Source: Pseudomonas sp.
Lineage (GTDB): Bacteria > Pseudomonadota > Gammaproteobacteria > Pseudomonadales > Pseudomonadaceae
Assembly: GCF_030684895.1 (NCBI RefSeq)
Contig: NZ_JAUXXP010000001.1
Span: 81,850 to 145,849 of the forward strand
Direction of reading: 5' to 3'
Length of the DNA stretch: 64,000 nt
Shown: piece after piece, positions 8,199 to 16,647 of the stretch
Layout: every line of letters starts with the position of its first letter
Position numbering within the stretch: position 1 is the stretch's first letter
Notes under the pieces: generated by a model
The model's database searches: none
The model's input: only the letters and a program-made list of their open reading frames with translations
Told to the model about the DNA's origin: nothing
Position numbers and translations under genes: made by a program

Positions 8199-9647
8199 AT
8201 GCAACTGAAAGACACCCAGCTGTTCCGTCAGCAGGCTTATATCGACGGCACTTGGCTGGACGCCGACAGCGGCCAGACCATCAAGGTCAACAACCCGGCC
8301 ACCGGCGAAATCATCGGTACGGTGCCGAAGATGGGCGCAGCGGAAACCCGTCGCGCCATCGAAGCCGCCGACCGTGCGCTGCCGGCCTGGCGTGCCCTGA
8401 CCGCCAAAGAGCGCTCGAACAAGTTGCGCCGCTGGTTTGAACTGCTGATCGAGAACCAGGACGACCTCGGCCGCCTGATGACGCTGGAGCAGGGCAAGCC
8501 GCTGGCCGAAGCCAAGGGCGAGATCGTTTACGCAGCCTCCTTTATTGAGTGGTTCGCCGAAGAAGCCAAGCGCGTGTATGGCGACGTGATTCCGGGCCAC
8601 CAGCCGGATAAGCGCCTGATCGTAATCAAGCAACCCATCGGCGTGACCGCGGCCATCACGCCGTGGAACTTCCCTGCGGCGATGATCACCCGTAAAGCCG
8701 GCCCGGCTCTGGCCGCCGGTTGCACCATGGTGATCAAGCCCGCGTCGCAGACGCCGTTCTCCGCCCTGGCCCTGGTTGCTCTGGCCGAGCGTGCCGGCAT
8801 TCCGAAAGGCGTATTGAGTGTGGTCACCGGCAGCGCCGGCGAAGTTGGCGGTGAGCTGACCAGCAACCCGATCGTGCGCAAACTGAGCTTCACCGGCTCG
8901 ACCGAAATCGGTCGCCAACTGATGGCCGAATGCGCCAAGGACATCAAGAAGGTCTCGCTGGAACTGGGCGGCAACGCGCCGTTTATCGTGTTCGATGACG
9001 CCGACCTGGATAAAGCCGTCGAAGGTGCGCTGATCTCCAAATACCGCAACAACGGCCAGACCTGCGTCTGCGCCAACCGCCTGTACATTCAGGACGGCGT
9101 ATATGACGCCTTCGCCGAGAAGCTGGCCGCCGCTGTGACCAAGCTGCAGATCGGCAACGGTCTGGATGAAGGCACCACTACCGGCCCGCTGATCGACGAC
9201 AAGGCCGTGGCCAAGGTCCAGGAACACATCGCCGACGCCCTGAGCAAAGGCGCGCGCCTGCTCACCGGTGGCAAGCCGCACGCACTGGGCGGCAGCTTCT
9301 TCGAGCCGACCATTCTGGTCGACGTGCCGAACAACGCTGCAGTGGCCAAGGAAGAAACCTTTGGCCCGCTGGCACCGCTGTTCCGCTTCAAGGACGAGGC
9401 CGACGTGATCGCCATGTCCAATGACACCGAGTTCGGCCTGGCCTCGTATTTCTACGCCCGCGACCTGGGTCGCGTGTTCCGCGTGGCGGAAGCCCTGGAA
9501 TACGGTATGGTCGGCGTTAACACCGGGTTGATCTCCAATGAAGTCGCGCCGTTCGGCGGCGTGAAAGCTTCGGGCCTCGGCCGTGAAGGCTCGAAGTACG
9601 GCATTGAGGATTACCTGGAAATCAAATACCTCTGCCTGGGTATCTAA
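8199..9647 (+). CDS. gabD: Succinate-semialdehyde dehydrogenase (NADP+)
   Basis: A 482-residue aldehyde dehydrogenase, the same length as E. coli GabD. It oxidises succinate semialdehyde to succinate, the last step of the GABA shunt. Visible family motifs are PWNFP, the NADP-fold FTGSTEIG, the general-base segment LELGGNAP and the catalytic Cys in GQTCVCANR. AGGAGA lies 8 nt before the ATG. It is followed by gabT, whose product supplies its substrate. The 177-bp gap to gabT contains a possible weak hairpin, so gabT may be partly uncoupled from gabD. Confidence 0.95.
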   Translation: MQLKDTQLFRQQAYIDGTWLDADSGQTIKVNNPATGEIIGTVPKMGAAETRRAIEAADRALPAWRALTAKERSNKLRRWFELLIENQDDLGRLMTLEQGKPLAEAKGEIVYAASFIEWFAEEAKRVYGDVIPGHQPDKRLIVIKQPIGVTAAITPWNFPAAMITRKAGPALAAGCTMVIKPASQTPFSALALVALAERAGIPKGVLSVVTGSAGEVGGELTSNPIVRKLSFTGSTEIGRQLMAECAKDIKKVSLELGGNAPFIVFDDADLDKAVEGALISKYRNNGQTCVCANRLYIQDGVYDAFAEKLAAAVTKLQIGNGLDEGTTTGPLIDDKAVAKVQEHIADALSKGARLLTGGKPHALGGSFFEPTILVDVPNNAAVAKEETFGPLAPLFRFKDEADVIAMSNDTEFGLASYFYARDLGRVFRVAEALEYGMVGVNTGLISNEVAPFGGVKASGLGREGSKYGIEDYLEIKYLCLGI

Positions 9648-9671
9648 TCCTGGCGACGTAGCAGTAACCCC

Positions 9672-9708
9672 GCCGAAGACGCACGAGAGCGCTGCGCCTT
9701 CGGCTTTT
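9672..9708 (+). terminator. Possible weak terminator between gabD and gabT
   Basis: GCCGAAG pairs with CTTCGGC, and CGCA pairs with TGCG inside it, with one-base bulges and a 9-nt loop; TTTT follows. It is weaker than the other hairpins in the window and could allow partial read-through into gabT. Confidence 0.45.
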
Positions 9709-9824
9709 ATATGGACATAGCTGTGGCCGAGCGTGCTGAGACAGTCGATCATCGAATACTGCCAAGCCGCCGCCGGTGACACATCCTTGAACCACGCCGA
9801 GATAAATCGGCGAATGAGGACATC

Positions 9825-11105
9825 ATGAGCAAGACCAACGAATCCTTGATGCAACGCCGCACCGCTGCCGTTCCGCGCGGCGTGGGCCAGATCCACCCGA
9901 TCTTCGCTGAGTCGGCGAAGAACGCCACCGTGACCGACGTTGAAGGTCGCGAATTTATCGACTTCGCCGGCGGCATCGCGGTACTCAACACCGGCCACCT
10001 GCACCCGAAAGTGATTGCTGCGGTGCAGGAACAGCTGACCAAGCTGACCCACACCTGCTTCCAGGTGCTGGCGTACGAGCCCTACGTCGAGCTGTGCGAG
10101 AAGGTCAACGCCAAGGTCCCGGGCGATTTCGCCAAGAAGACCCTGCTGGTCACCACCGGCTCCGAAGCGGTGGAAAACGCGGTGAAGATTGCCCGCGCTG
10201 CCACTGGCCGCGCTGGCGTGATCGCCTTCACCGGCGGTTACCACGGCCGCACCATGATGACCCTGGGTCTGACCGGTAAGGTCGTGCCGTACTCGGCCGG
10301 CATGGGCCTGATGCCCGGCGGCATCTTCCGCGCTCAGTACCCGTGCGAGCTGCATGGCGTGAGCACGGATGATGCGATCGCCAGCATCGAGCGCATCTTC
10401 AAGAACGACGCCGAGCCGCGCGATATCGCCGCGATCATCATCGAGCCAGTGCAGGGCGAGGGCGGTTTCTACGTCGCGCCGAAAGACTTCATGCTGCGCC
10501 TGCGCGCCCTCTGTGATCAGCACGGCATCCTGCTGATCGCCGACGAAGTGCAGACCGGCGCCGGCCGTACCGGCACCTTCTTCGCCATGGAGCAGATGGG
10601 CGTTGCCGCCGACCTGACCACCTTTGCCAAATCCATCGCCGGCGGTTTCCCGGTGGCCGGTGTGTGCGGCAAGGCTGAATACATGGACGCCATCGCTCCA
10701 GGTGGCCTGGGCGGTACTTACGCCGGCAGCCCGATTGCCTGCGCCGCAGCCCTGGCCGTGATGCAAGTGTTCGAGGAAGAGCAGCTGCTGGATCGCTGCA
10801 AGGCGGTTGGCGAGCGTCTGGTCACGGGCCTCAAAGCCATCCAGACCAAGCACAAGGCCATAGGTGATGTGCGCGCCCTGGGTGCGATGATCGCCGTCGA
10901 GCTGTTCGAGGGCGGCGACCTGCACAAGCCAAACGCCGCGCTGACCGCTGCCGTGGTGGCCAAGGCACGCGACAAGGGCCTGATCCTGCTGTCCTGCGGC
11001 ACCTACGGTAACGTCTTGCGCGTACTGGTCCCGCTGACCGCCGAAGACGCGCTGCTCGACAAGGGCCTGGCGATCATCGCCGAGTGCTTCGCCGAACTGG
11101 CCTAA
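9825..11105 (+). CDS. gabT: 4-aminobutyrate--2-oxoglutarate aminotransferase
   Basis: A 426-residue PLP-dependent class III aminotransferase. It converts GABA and 2-oxoglutarate to succinate semialdehyde and glutamate. Visible motifs are GSEAVENAVKIAR (phosphate binding), GGYHGRT, LIADEVQTGAGRTG with the PLP-contacting Asp, and TFAKSIAGG with the Schiff-base Lys. AATGAGGACATC precedes the ATG, giving GAGG as a Shine-Dalgarno. It works with gabD upstream and is closed by a strong terminator. Confidence 0.95.
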   Translation: MSKTNESLMQRRTAAVPRGVGQIHPIFAESAKNATVTDVEGREFIDFAGGIAVLNTGHLHPKVIAAVQEQLTKLTHTCFQVLAYEPYVELCEKVNAKVPGDFAKKTLLVTTGSEAVENAVKIARAATGRAGVIAFTGGYHGRTMMTLGLTGKVVPYSAGMGLMPGGIFRAQYPCELHGVSTDDAIASIERIFKNDAEPRDIAAIIIEPVQGEGGFYVAPKDFMLRLRALCDQHGILLIADEVQTGAGRTGTFFAMEQMGVAADLTTFAKSIAGGFPVAGVCGKAEYMDAIAPGGLGGTYAGSPIACAAALAVMQVFEEEQLLDRCKAVGERLVTGLKAIQTKHKAIGDVRALGAMIAVELFEGGDLHKPNAALTAAVVAKARDKGLILLSCGTYGNVLRVLVPLTAEDALLDKGLAIIAECFAELA

Positions 11106-11130
11106 GCACGCAGCGTTAGACCAGCCATAA

Positions 11131-11155
11131 AAAAGACCCGCTTCGGCGGGTCTTT
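11131..11155 (+). terminator. Rho-independent terminator after gabT
   Basis: Stem GACCCGC/GCGGGTC with a stable TTCG loop, extended by AAAA/TTTT pairs and a T-tract. It begins 25 bp after the gabT stop. The rest of 11156-11444 shows no gene; it should carry the promoter of the next gene, which I cannot place with confidence. Confidence 0.9.
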
Positions 11156-11444
11156 TGCTTTCGGCGATTGAGTAGGCCATCGAGCTGATAGCCAGGTGTT
11201 ATTGGTAGATAACAATTCATAGCCTGCACCATGCCGCTCGACACAGCCTTAGCGGCTGCCTCTGCGGCGCTTTGTAGGACAACCAGACCGCTCTAGCACG
11301 GCCTATTCAGACCGCATAAGAAAGTTGACGAGTTGTTCAGCACTTCGTCGGCCGACGCTGGTTTTAAAGTGGCCAGCCCTTACACTGCGCGCCGTCATAC
11401 CGCTGACGCCATTATTTTGCCATCACGCTTCCCCTGAGGTTTTC

Positions 11445-12656
11445 ATGACTGCCCTGGCCAAGGCTCCGGAGATTTTGATCGCCGAAGCAGACCCCTGGAC
11501 TGCCGATCTGCTCGTGCAACTGGTACTCGATGTGCGCGCCGATGCGCGGGTTATCCGAGTCAGCGATGGCGAGGCGGCGCTGGCCAAGTGCAAACGCCGC
11601 CTGCCCGCTTTGGTGATTGCCGATGGCGACCTGCCGGGCCTGGATGGTCTGGAATTACTGCGACAGTTGCGCCGCCATCCGCGCACTCCGGCGCTGCCAT
11701 TTATCCTGATCAGCAGCCGTCTGGACGCCAGCAGCGTACGCGCCGCGCGACCACTGGCTCCGGCGGCCTACCTGGCCAAGCCGTTCAATGCCGAACAACT
11801 GCGCCAGCGCCTGCTGGGCATACTCGGCAGCACCCCAGCCGACGAAACAATGGTAGCCACACCACTGCTGGTCGACAGCCTGGATGACTACCTCAACGCG
11901 GTGCGTGAAGAGGGCCAGGGCGCGCCGTTGCTGGCCTCGGTACGCGACTCGGTGAGCCAGTGCCTGAATGGTGACGACAGCGACCTGCGCGAGCTGGAAG
12001 AAGTCTTTGCCCGCGACCCGCAGATCACTGCGCGACTGATCGCCGCCGCCAACAGCGCCGCGCAGCACCAGGGCGCACCCTGCCAGACCCTCAGCCAAGC
12101 ACTTCCACGCCTGGGCCTGGCGCGCACGCTGAACCTGGTATTGGGCATGGCCGTGCAACGCAATGCGCGGCTCAGCGACCCACGCCTGGCCGAGCTGGCC
12201 AGCAGTGCCTGGGACAGTGCCCAACGCAGCGCCGAACTGGCGCGCTGGCTGGCTGGCGAGCTGCAACTGGATGCCGAGCTGTGCTTTACCGCCGCGTTGC
12301 TGCACAACATCGGCGAGCTGGCCTTGCTGCGCAGCCTGCAGGATTGGCAAGACGCCGGCGGCGTATTGCGCGATGAGGATATTCACCAGAGCTTCCAGCA
12401 ACGCGCCGCCAGTTTCGGCTCGGCGCTGCGCATCCGCTGGCGCCTGCCGTTTGGCCTGCGTGAGCTGATCGCGGCGTTCTACAACCTCGGCAGTGGCGTA
12501 TTTAGCCGCGAGGCGCTGGTGCTCAACCTGGTCTGCCAGGTGCTACGCCTGCGCAGCAACCAGTCGCCCAAAGAGCTGCGCGAGGAGCGCTGTGTACGCA
12601 TGCTGCGCCTGGACCTCAGCCTGCTGGAGCGCATGCCGCTTGCAATCGCTAGCTGA
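11445..12656 (+). CDS. Response regulator with HDOD output domain
   Basis: A 403-residue cytoplasmic protein. The N-terminal receiver domain (about residues 1-125) has the acidic patch EAD, the phospho-acceptor Asp in VIADGDLPGLDG and the Lys in YLAKPF. The C-terminal HDOD domain (about 160-390) contains ARDPQITARLIAAANSA and LHNIGELALL. No sensor kinase is adjacent, so its partner is unknown. HDOD receiver proteins in pseudomonads are linked to signalling and c-di-GMP networks, but no specific role can be read here. The start at 11445 has TGAGG upstream; a longer frame from 11325 lacks family-like sequence. Confidence 0.85.
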   Translation: MTALAKAPEILIAEADPWTADLLVQLVLDVRADARVIRVSDGEAALAKCKRRLPALVIADGDLPGLDGLELLRQLRRHPRTPALPFILISSRLDASSVRAARPLAPAAYLAKPFNAEQLRQRLLGILGSTPADETMVATPLLVDSLDDYLNAVREEGQGAPLLASVRDSVSQCLNGDDSDLRELEEVFARDPQITARLIAAANSAAQHQGAPCQTLSQALPRLGLARTLNLVLGMAVQRNARLSDPRLAELASSAWDSAQRSAELARWLAGELQLDAELCFTAALLHNIGELALLRSLQDWQDAGGVLRDEDIHQSFQQRAASFGSALRIRWRLPFGLRELIAAFYNLGSGVFSREALVLNLVCQVLRLRSNQSPKELREERCVRMLRLDLSLLERMPLAIAS

Positions 12657-12672
12657 CTGCAGCGAACACGGA

Positions 12673-13545
12673 TCAGGCCAGGACCTCGGCCAGCAGATCG
12701 AAAACGATACGGATACGCCGCGCCGTGCGCAGCTCGCGGTGGGTGACCAGCCAGATCGGCAGTTGAAAGGGCGCGACATCCTCCAGCACGCGCACCATGC
12801 CCGGGGTTTCCCGCGCGATCTCCTCCATGATTGCGCCGATGCCCAGGCCCTGGCGGACCATTTCCCAGTAGGTGACGGAGTTATCTGCGTAGCTGCGAAA
12901 ATTCGTGTTGCTCAGCAGCAGGCCTTGGCCGTGCAGGTGATGCAGGTAATGGCCGGCGCGGTCCAGGCCGATAAAGTCATGCTGCAAAGCCTCTTCGGCC
13001 GTACGCGGTAGGCCATGTACGCGCACCCAGCTCTCGGACGCGTAGAAGCCGGCGGAACTCTGCCGGACCAACCGACCAATCAGCTCCGGTTGTTCGGGGC
13101 GCACATGGCGGATGGCGATGTCGGCCTCACGGCGCAATAGGTCGCTGAAACCGTCCGAAGCGACCACCTCAACCTGGATGCCGGGTGCCGCCTGGCGGAT
13201 ATGCAGGAGGATCTTCGGCATCAGGTACGCCGCCACCGCGTCGCTGGTGGCCACGGACACCACACCCTCCACCTCTTCCGAGCGCCCGGTGGCAGCGAGG
13301 CCCAACTCATGCGCCGCTGCGCCCATCACCCGGGCATGGCCCAACAACTCCTGCCCGGTGGTGGTCAGCGCCATGGCTTTGCCAACCCGCTCAAACAGCG
13401 TCACGCCCAGCGCCAGCTCCAGGGCGGCGACCTGGCGACTGAGGGTCGGTTGCGACTGGCCGAGTTTGCGCGCCGCCGCCGACAGCGAGCCGGTCTCTGC
13501 CGTCTCGAGAAAGGCGCGCAGTTGATTCCAATCGACCTTATCCAT
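12673..13545 (-). CDS. LysR-family transcriptional regulator
   Basis: A 290-residue regulator. The N-terminal winged helix-turn-helix (about 1-60) has the family pattern DWNQLRAFLETAETGSLSAA and QPTLSRQVAALE. The C-terminal part is a LysR substrate-binding domain. The start MDKVDWNQL at 13545 is chosen because the family usually begins there; an ATG 12 nt upstream is also possible. It is convergent with the HDOD gene (16-bp gap) and divergent from a methyltransferase gene, which is a candidate target by position only. Confidence 0.88.
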   Translation of the reverse strand: MDKVDWNQLRAFLETAETGSLSAAARKLGQSQPTLSRQVAALELALGVTLFERVGKAMALTTTGQELLGHARVMGAAAHELGLAATGRSEEVEGVVSVATSDAVAAYLMPKILLHIRQAAPGIQVEVVASDGFSDLLRREADIAIRHVRPEQPELIGRLVRQSSAGFYASESWVRVHGLPRTAEEALQHDFIGLDRAGHYLHHLHGQGLLLSNTNFRSYADNSVTYWEMVRQGLGIGAIMEEIARETPGMVRVLEDVAPFQLPIWLVTHRELRTARRIRIVFDLLAEVLA

Positions 13546-13658
13546 ACGTAAATGCATATGTTGTCTGCAATTTATCGCAATACCCTGTAGTGGTGCGCAA
13601 GGATAGCATTCGCACTGTTGTTGGCTCTCGCCTTACATCCATGCACAGGACGCGCCCC

Positions 13659-14372
13659 ATGCACTCACCCCTCATCTCCGCCAGCGACCAACGCACTGCA
13701 GCTGCAACCTCTGCTGCCTTGATCAACAAGGCACGTTTCTGGAACCGGATTGCGCGCAAGTACGCGAGTGATCCGATTGCTGACCTGGCCGGTTACGAGC
13801 GGACGCTGCAGCGCGTACAAGCCTTGCTGTCGACGGAGAATGAGGTGCTGGAGATCGGTTGTGGCACCGGCTCCACCGCCCTGCGTCTGGCGCCCGCTAC
13901 GCGGCGGCTGGTGGCCACCGATGTAGCCGAGCAGATGATTGCCATTGCATGCGCGAAACTCGCCAGCCAACCCATGCCACAGCTGCACTTCAAGGTGGCC
14001 GACGCCGACGCACCTGCGGCCGAGCAGGGTGCCTACGATGCCGTGCTGGCGTTCAACCTGTTGCATCTCGTGACGGATCTGCCGCAAGCGCTGAGCTCGG
14101 CCATTAATGCCCTTAAACCAGGCGGCTTACTGATCTCGAAGACACCCTGCCTGAATGAAATGAACCCACTGATCCCCAAGCTGGTCCTGCCGCTGCTGCG
14201 CGCCATCGGCAAAGCGCCGCCTGTGCTGTGTTTCGACGCCCGCCAGTTACAGGCAGCCATGACCGCGCAAGGTCTGCAAATCCTGGCCGTCGAGCGCCAT
14301 GGCAGCAAGGGCAAAGACTGGCGGGTGTTTATCGTGGCGCGCAAGCCCAATAGCCCGACGCTGGCGGCCTGA
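13659..14372 (+). CDS. Class I SAM-dependent methyltransferase
   Basis: A 237-residue soluble methyltransferase. Motif I is VLEIGCGTGSTALRLA, followed by the acidic VATDVAEQMI and the post-I segment AYDAVLAFNLLHLV. The product PGGLLISKTPCL is typical of small-molecule methyltransferases; the substrate is unknown. The first conserved stretch is ALINKARFWNRIARKYA. Starts at 13590, 13641 and 13659 are in frame; none has a good ribosome binding site, and 13659 is chosen as the shortest consistent with the family. It is divergent from the LysR gene. Confidence 0.8.
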   Translation: MHSPLISASDQRTAAATSAALINKARFWNRIARKYASDPIADLAGYERTLQRVQALLSTENEVLEIGCGTGSTALRLAPATRRLVATDVAEQMIAIACAKLASQPMPQLHFKVADADAPAAEQGAYDAVLAFNLLHLVTDLPQALSSAINALKPGGLLISKTPCLNEMNPLIPKLVLPLLRAIGKAPPVLCFDARQLQAAMTAQGLQILAVERHGSKGKDWRVFIVARKPNSPTLAA

Positions 14373-14469
14373 TCAACGCCTGCACAACCCACCGTACTTG
14401 ACGATTTTTACCACCCGGACCTGCTGGTCCGTCCCTTTGTTGCACCCATAAAAAACATTGGAGCTTGCC

Positions 14470-14844
14470 ATGTACCTTCGCCCAATCACCGCACTGACCA
14501 CCGCTTTCCTACTGTCCGGCTGCGCCGCCACCATCAACCAAAGCGGTCTGGAGCAACGCACGTCCCAGGCCATCGGCCAACCCACCGGGCAGTTCAGCAT
14601 CACCGAGCGCACCGAAGAAACCGGCGGGCGCATCAACTACAACGTCAACACCAAGGATGGCGGCACCTACCGCTGCTACATGTACTCGGCCACCAGTTTC
14701 CAGAAGGCCATGAGCTTTGGCATGACGCCACATTCGGACGCTATCTGCACGCCTATGGCAGGTACGCCAGCCGCTAGCGGGCAACGCAGCAATACGTCCG
14801 GCAGCACCTGCAATGCCCTGCTGCAAGCGGCAGGTCGATGCTGA
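14470..14844 (+). CDS. Small lipoprotein of unknown function
   Basis: A 124-residue protein with signal peptide and lipobox LLSGC (Cys 18), so it is probably anchored in an outer or inner membrane leaflet. The mature part is polar and contains several Cys (YRCYM, AICTP, STCNALL, GRC). An ATG 12 nt upstream is in frame, but the lipobox distance favours 14470. I do not recognise the family. It is the first of four small exported proteins in a row (14470-16573). Confidence 0.7.
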   Translation: MYLRPITALTTAFLLSGCAATINQSGLEQRTSQAIGQPTGQFSITERTEETGGRINYNVNTKDGGTYRCYMYSATSFQKAMSFGMTPHSDAICTPMAGTPAASGQRSNTSGSTCNALLQAAGRC

Positions 14845-14941
14845 TTGCCCGGGTTTCCCGGTCAGACATGGCCGGGAATTGCGCTCACTACACTCGACAG
14901 CGCTGATGATTTGCGCGGTCACTCATCGGGGTGTTAATGCC

Positions 14942-15433
14942 ATGAAAAAACTGCTCCCTCACCTCCCTCTGCTATTGACTCTGCTAGTGCATGCAGATGC
15001 CCGCGCTGAAGGGCGCTGTCCCGATGGTTATTTTCCAATTGGTGGCGGTAGCGCCGGCTGGGAAGGCTGTGCGCCGATGGGGCCCGGAGCCGATGGCGCG
15101 CAAGAACCGCAACCCCAGTTGGAAACACGCTGGGGCGCGGTGGCGACTGCTGATGGTGCCTTGGGTGTTGCTGCCGGTCAGGCGTCCCAAGAAAGTGCCG
15201 AGCAGCATGCGCTGGCTCATTGCCAAACCCACTCCGAAGGCAAGGTCTGTAAGGTTCTTATCGCTTACTACAACCAGTGCGTCGCAGTCGCCTGGGGCGA
15301 TGCAGGCAGCCTTTGGGCACGCTCGCCTGACGTATATGACGCGGAAGATATGGCACTGAGTAATTGCCAGCAGAAAACCACTAACTGCGACATCTACTAC
15401 TCAGCCTGCAGTTATGCCGAACGCGTGCAGTGA
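14942..15433 (+). CDS. Secreted DUF4189-type protein, copy 1
   Basis: A 163-residue protein with a clear signal peptide (MKKLLPHLPLLLTLLVHADARAE). A conserved front follows (CPDGYFPIGGGSAGWEGCAP), then a DUF4189-like domain: WGAVATADGALGVAAGQ with spaced Cys (HCQTH, KVCKVL, NQCVAVAWG, NCDIYYSAC). It is probably periplasmic or secreted with disulphides. It is closely duplicated in the next gene. The ATG at 14942 is preferred because an upstream in-frame ATG at 14813 lies inside the preceding gene and adds no signal-like sequence. Function unknown. Confidence 0.75.
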   Translation: MKKLLPHLPLLLTLLVHADARAEGRCPDGYFPIGGGSAGWEGCAPMGPGADGAQEPQPQLETRWGAVATADGALGVAAGQASQESAEQHALAHCQTHSEGKVCKVLIAYYNQCVAVAWGDAGSLWARSPDVYDAEDMALSNCQQKTTNCDIYYSACSYAERVQ

Positions 15434-15584
15434 GCAGCTTGGTATTACTCCCTGTTTTAGTGCTGACCAGAAGTAGAGGTCAGGCCCCGAGGGCAAACTT
15501 CTGTTATGTAAACTAAAGGGGGCGAAGTGATGTATTTCAATCGTACTGATGATTTGAGCGGTCAATCGTTTGGATGTTGATGCC

Positions 15585-16082
15585 ATGAAAAAATTACCTC
15601 TTTACCTCCCTCTGCTGATTGTTCTGCTGATACATGCAGATGCCCGCGCCGAAGGGCGCTGTCCAGATGGCTATTTTCCAATTGGTGGCGGTAGCGCCGG
15701 CTGGGAAGGCTGTGCGCCTATGGGATCAGACGCGGGGACAGGGACAGCGGAGGAGCCGGAGCCTCAGTGGGAAACACGTTGGGGCGCGGTCGCTACCACA
15801 GATGGAGCGATGGGCGTTGCGGCCGGTCAGGAATCCGAAGAAAGCGCCAAGCAACAAGCATTGTCCGAATGTCAAACTCACTCCCAAGGCAAGCCCTGCG
15901 AGGTACGCATCGCCTACTACAATCAGTGCGTTGCGGTCGCCTGGGGTGATGCCGGGAGTCGCATGACCCGCTCGCCCGATCTGAAGGATGCGGAAGAGAC
16001 GGCACTGCGTAATTGTGAAAAGACTACAACCAACTGCGACCTCTATTATTCCGCATGCAGTTATGCCGAACGCGTGCAGTGA
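15585..16082 (+). CDS. Secreted DUF4189-type protein, copy 2
   Basis: A 165-residue tandem paralogue of the preceding gene. It has the same signal peptide pattern, an identical CPDGYFPIGGGSAGWEGCAP block, the DUF4189 domain WGAVATTDGAMGVAAGQ and an identical end (YYSACSYAERVQ). The linker differs most (GSDAGTGTAEEPEP). About 45 bp upstream of both genes is also alike (CTGATGATTTG.GCGGTCA), so the duplication unit included the leader. Function unknown; two copies may reflect dosage or divergence. Confidence 0.75.
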   Translation: MKKLPLYLPLLIVLLIHADARAEGRCPDGYFPIGGGSAGWEGCAPMGSDAGTGTAEEPEPQWETRWGAVATTDGAMGVAAGQESEESAKQQALSECQTHSQGKPCEVRIAYYNQCVAVAWGDAGSRMTRSPDLKDAEETALRNCEKTTTNCDLYYSACSYAERVQ

Positions 16083-16162
16083 TGTGTGCGCTATAGATGA
16101 CGTGCCCGCTCGCTCATTGAAGAGTTATATCCGCATACTCTTCAGACAATTGGAAAGTAAAA

Positions 16163-16573
16163 ATGAAAGCAAAAAAAATCGGCATAGTTCTATTTGCCGC
16201 CATTGCACTTGCGGGCTGCGCCACCAGCCAGAATGTCCATATATACACGTCGGAAGAACAAGCGGGGATGACGGCGGACGGTGCTATCGCGACAATGCTT
16301 ACGCCCTCAGAATTACGGAGCCACTTTGAGAATGCTGGCAAGGTTGCTAAGCCAACCGGGCATGTCTCCTACTGCAATGCAGGTGTCATGAGTGGCTCAG
16401 CAAGAAGTGATGCACTCGCGACCATTGGTGGTGTATGTGGTGGTGCAGATCAATTCACCATTGTGCGTGCTGTACCTATGCTGGATGCAGTCAGCACTTC
16501 AGTTGGAACCAGTTGCACGCGTTCCGAGATGATTATTTTCAGGTGCACCGGCGTGCAACCTAAACAACAGTAA
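16163..16573 (+). CDS. Small lipoprotein of unknown function
   Basis: A 136-residue lipoprotein with lipobox LAGC (Cys 19) after an Ala-rich signal peptide. The mature protein has conserved-looking Cys (SYCNAG, GGVCGG, TSCTRSE, FRCTG). Base composition at the front is more AT-rich than the neighbours (ATGAAAGCAAAAAAAATCGG), which hints at a different origin. It is convergent with the GGDEF-EAL gene. I do not recognise the family. Confidence 0.65.
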   Translation: MKAKKIGIVLFAAIALAGCATSQNVHIYTSEEQAGMTADGAIATMLTPSELRSHFENAGKVAKPTGHVSYCNAGVMSGSARSDALATIGGVCGGADQFTIVRAVPMLDAVSTSVGTSCTRSEMIIFRCTGVQPKQQ

Positions 16574-16647
16574 TTTTAGACTGCAGCACAAACTCACGGC
16601 CGTGACCTACCTTTTTCTCATTCGGAACAATAGAGAAGTAAATAATA

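Noticed and set aside
8040..11180. A 1046-residue open frame antisense to gabD and gabT
   Set aside because: It mirrors the codon structure of two clear genes in high-GC DNA, has low-complexity His/Gln/Gly-rich sequence and no recognisable domain or ribosome binding site.
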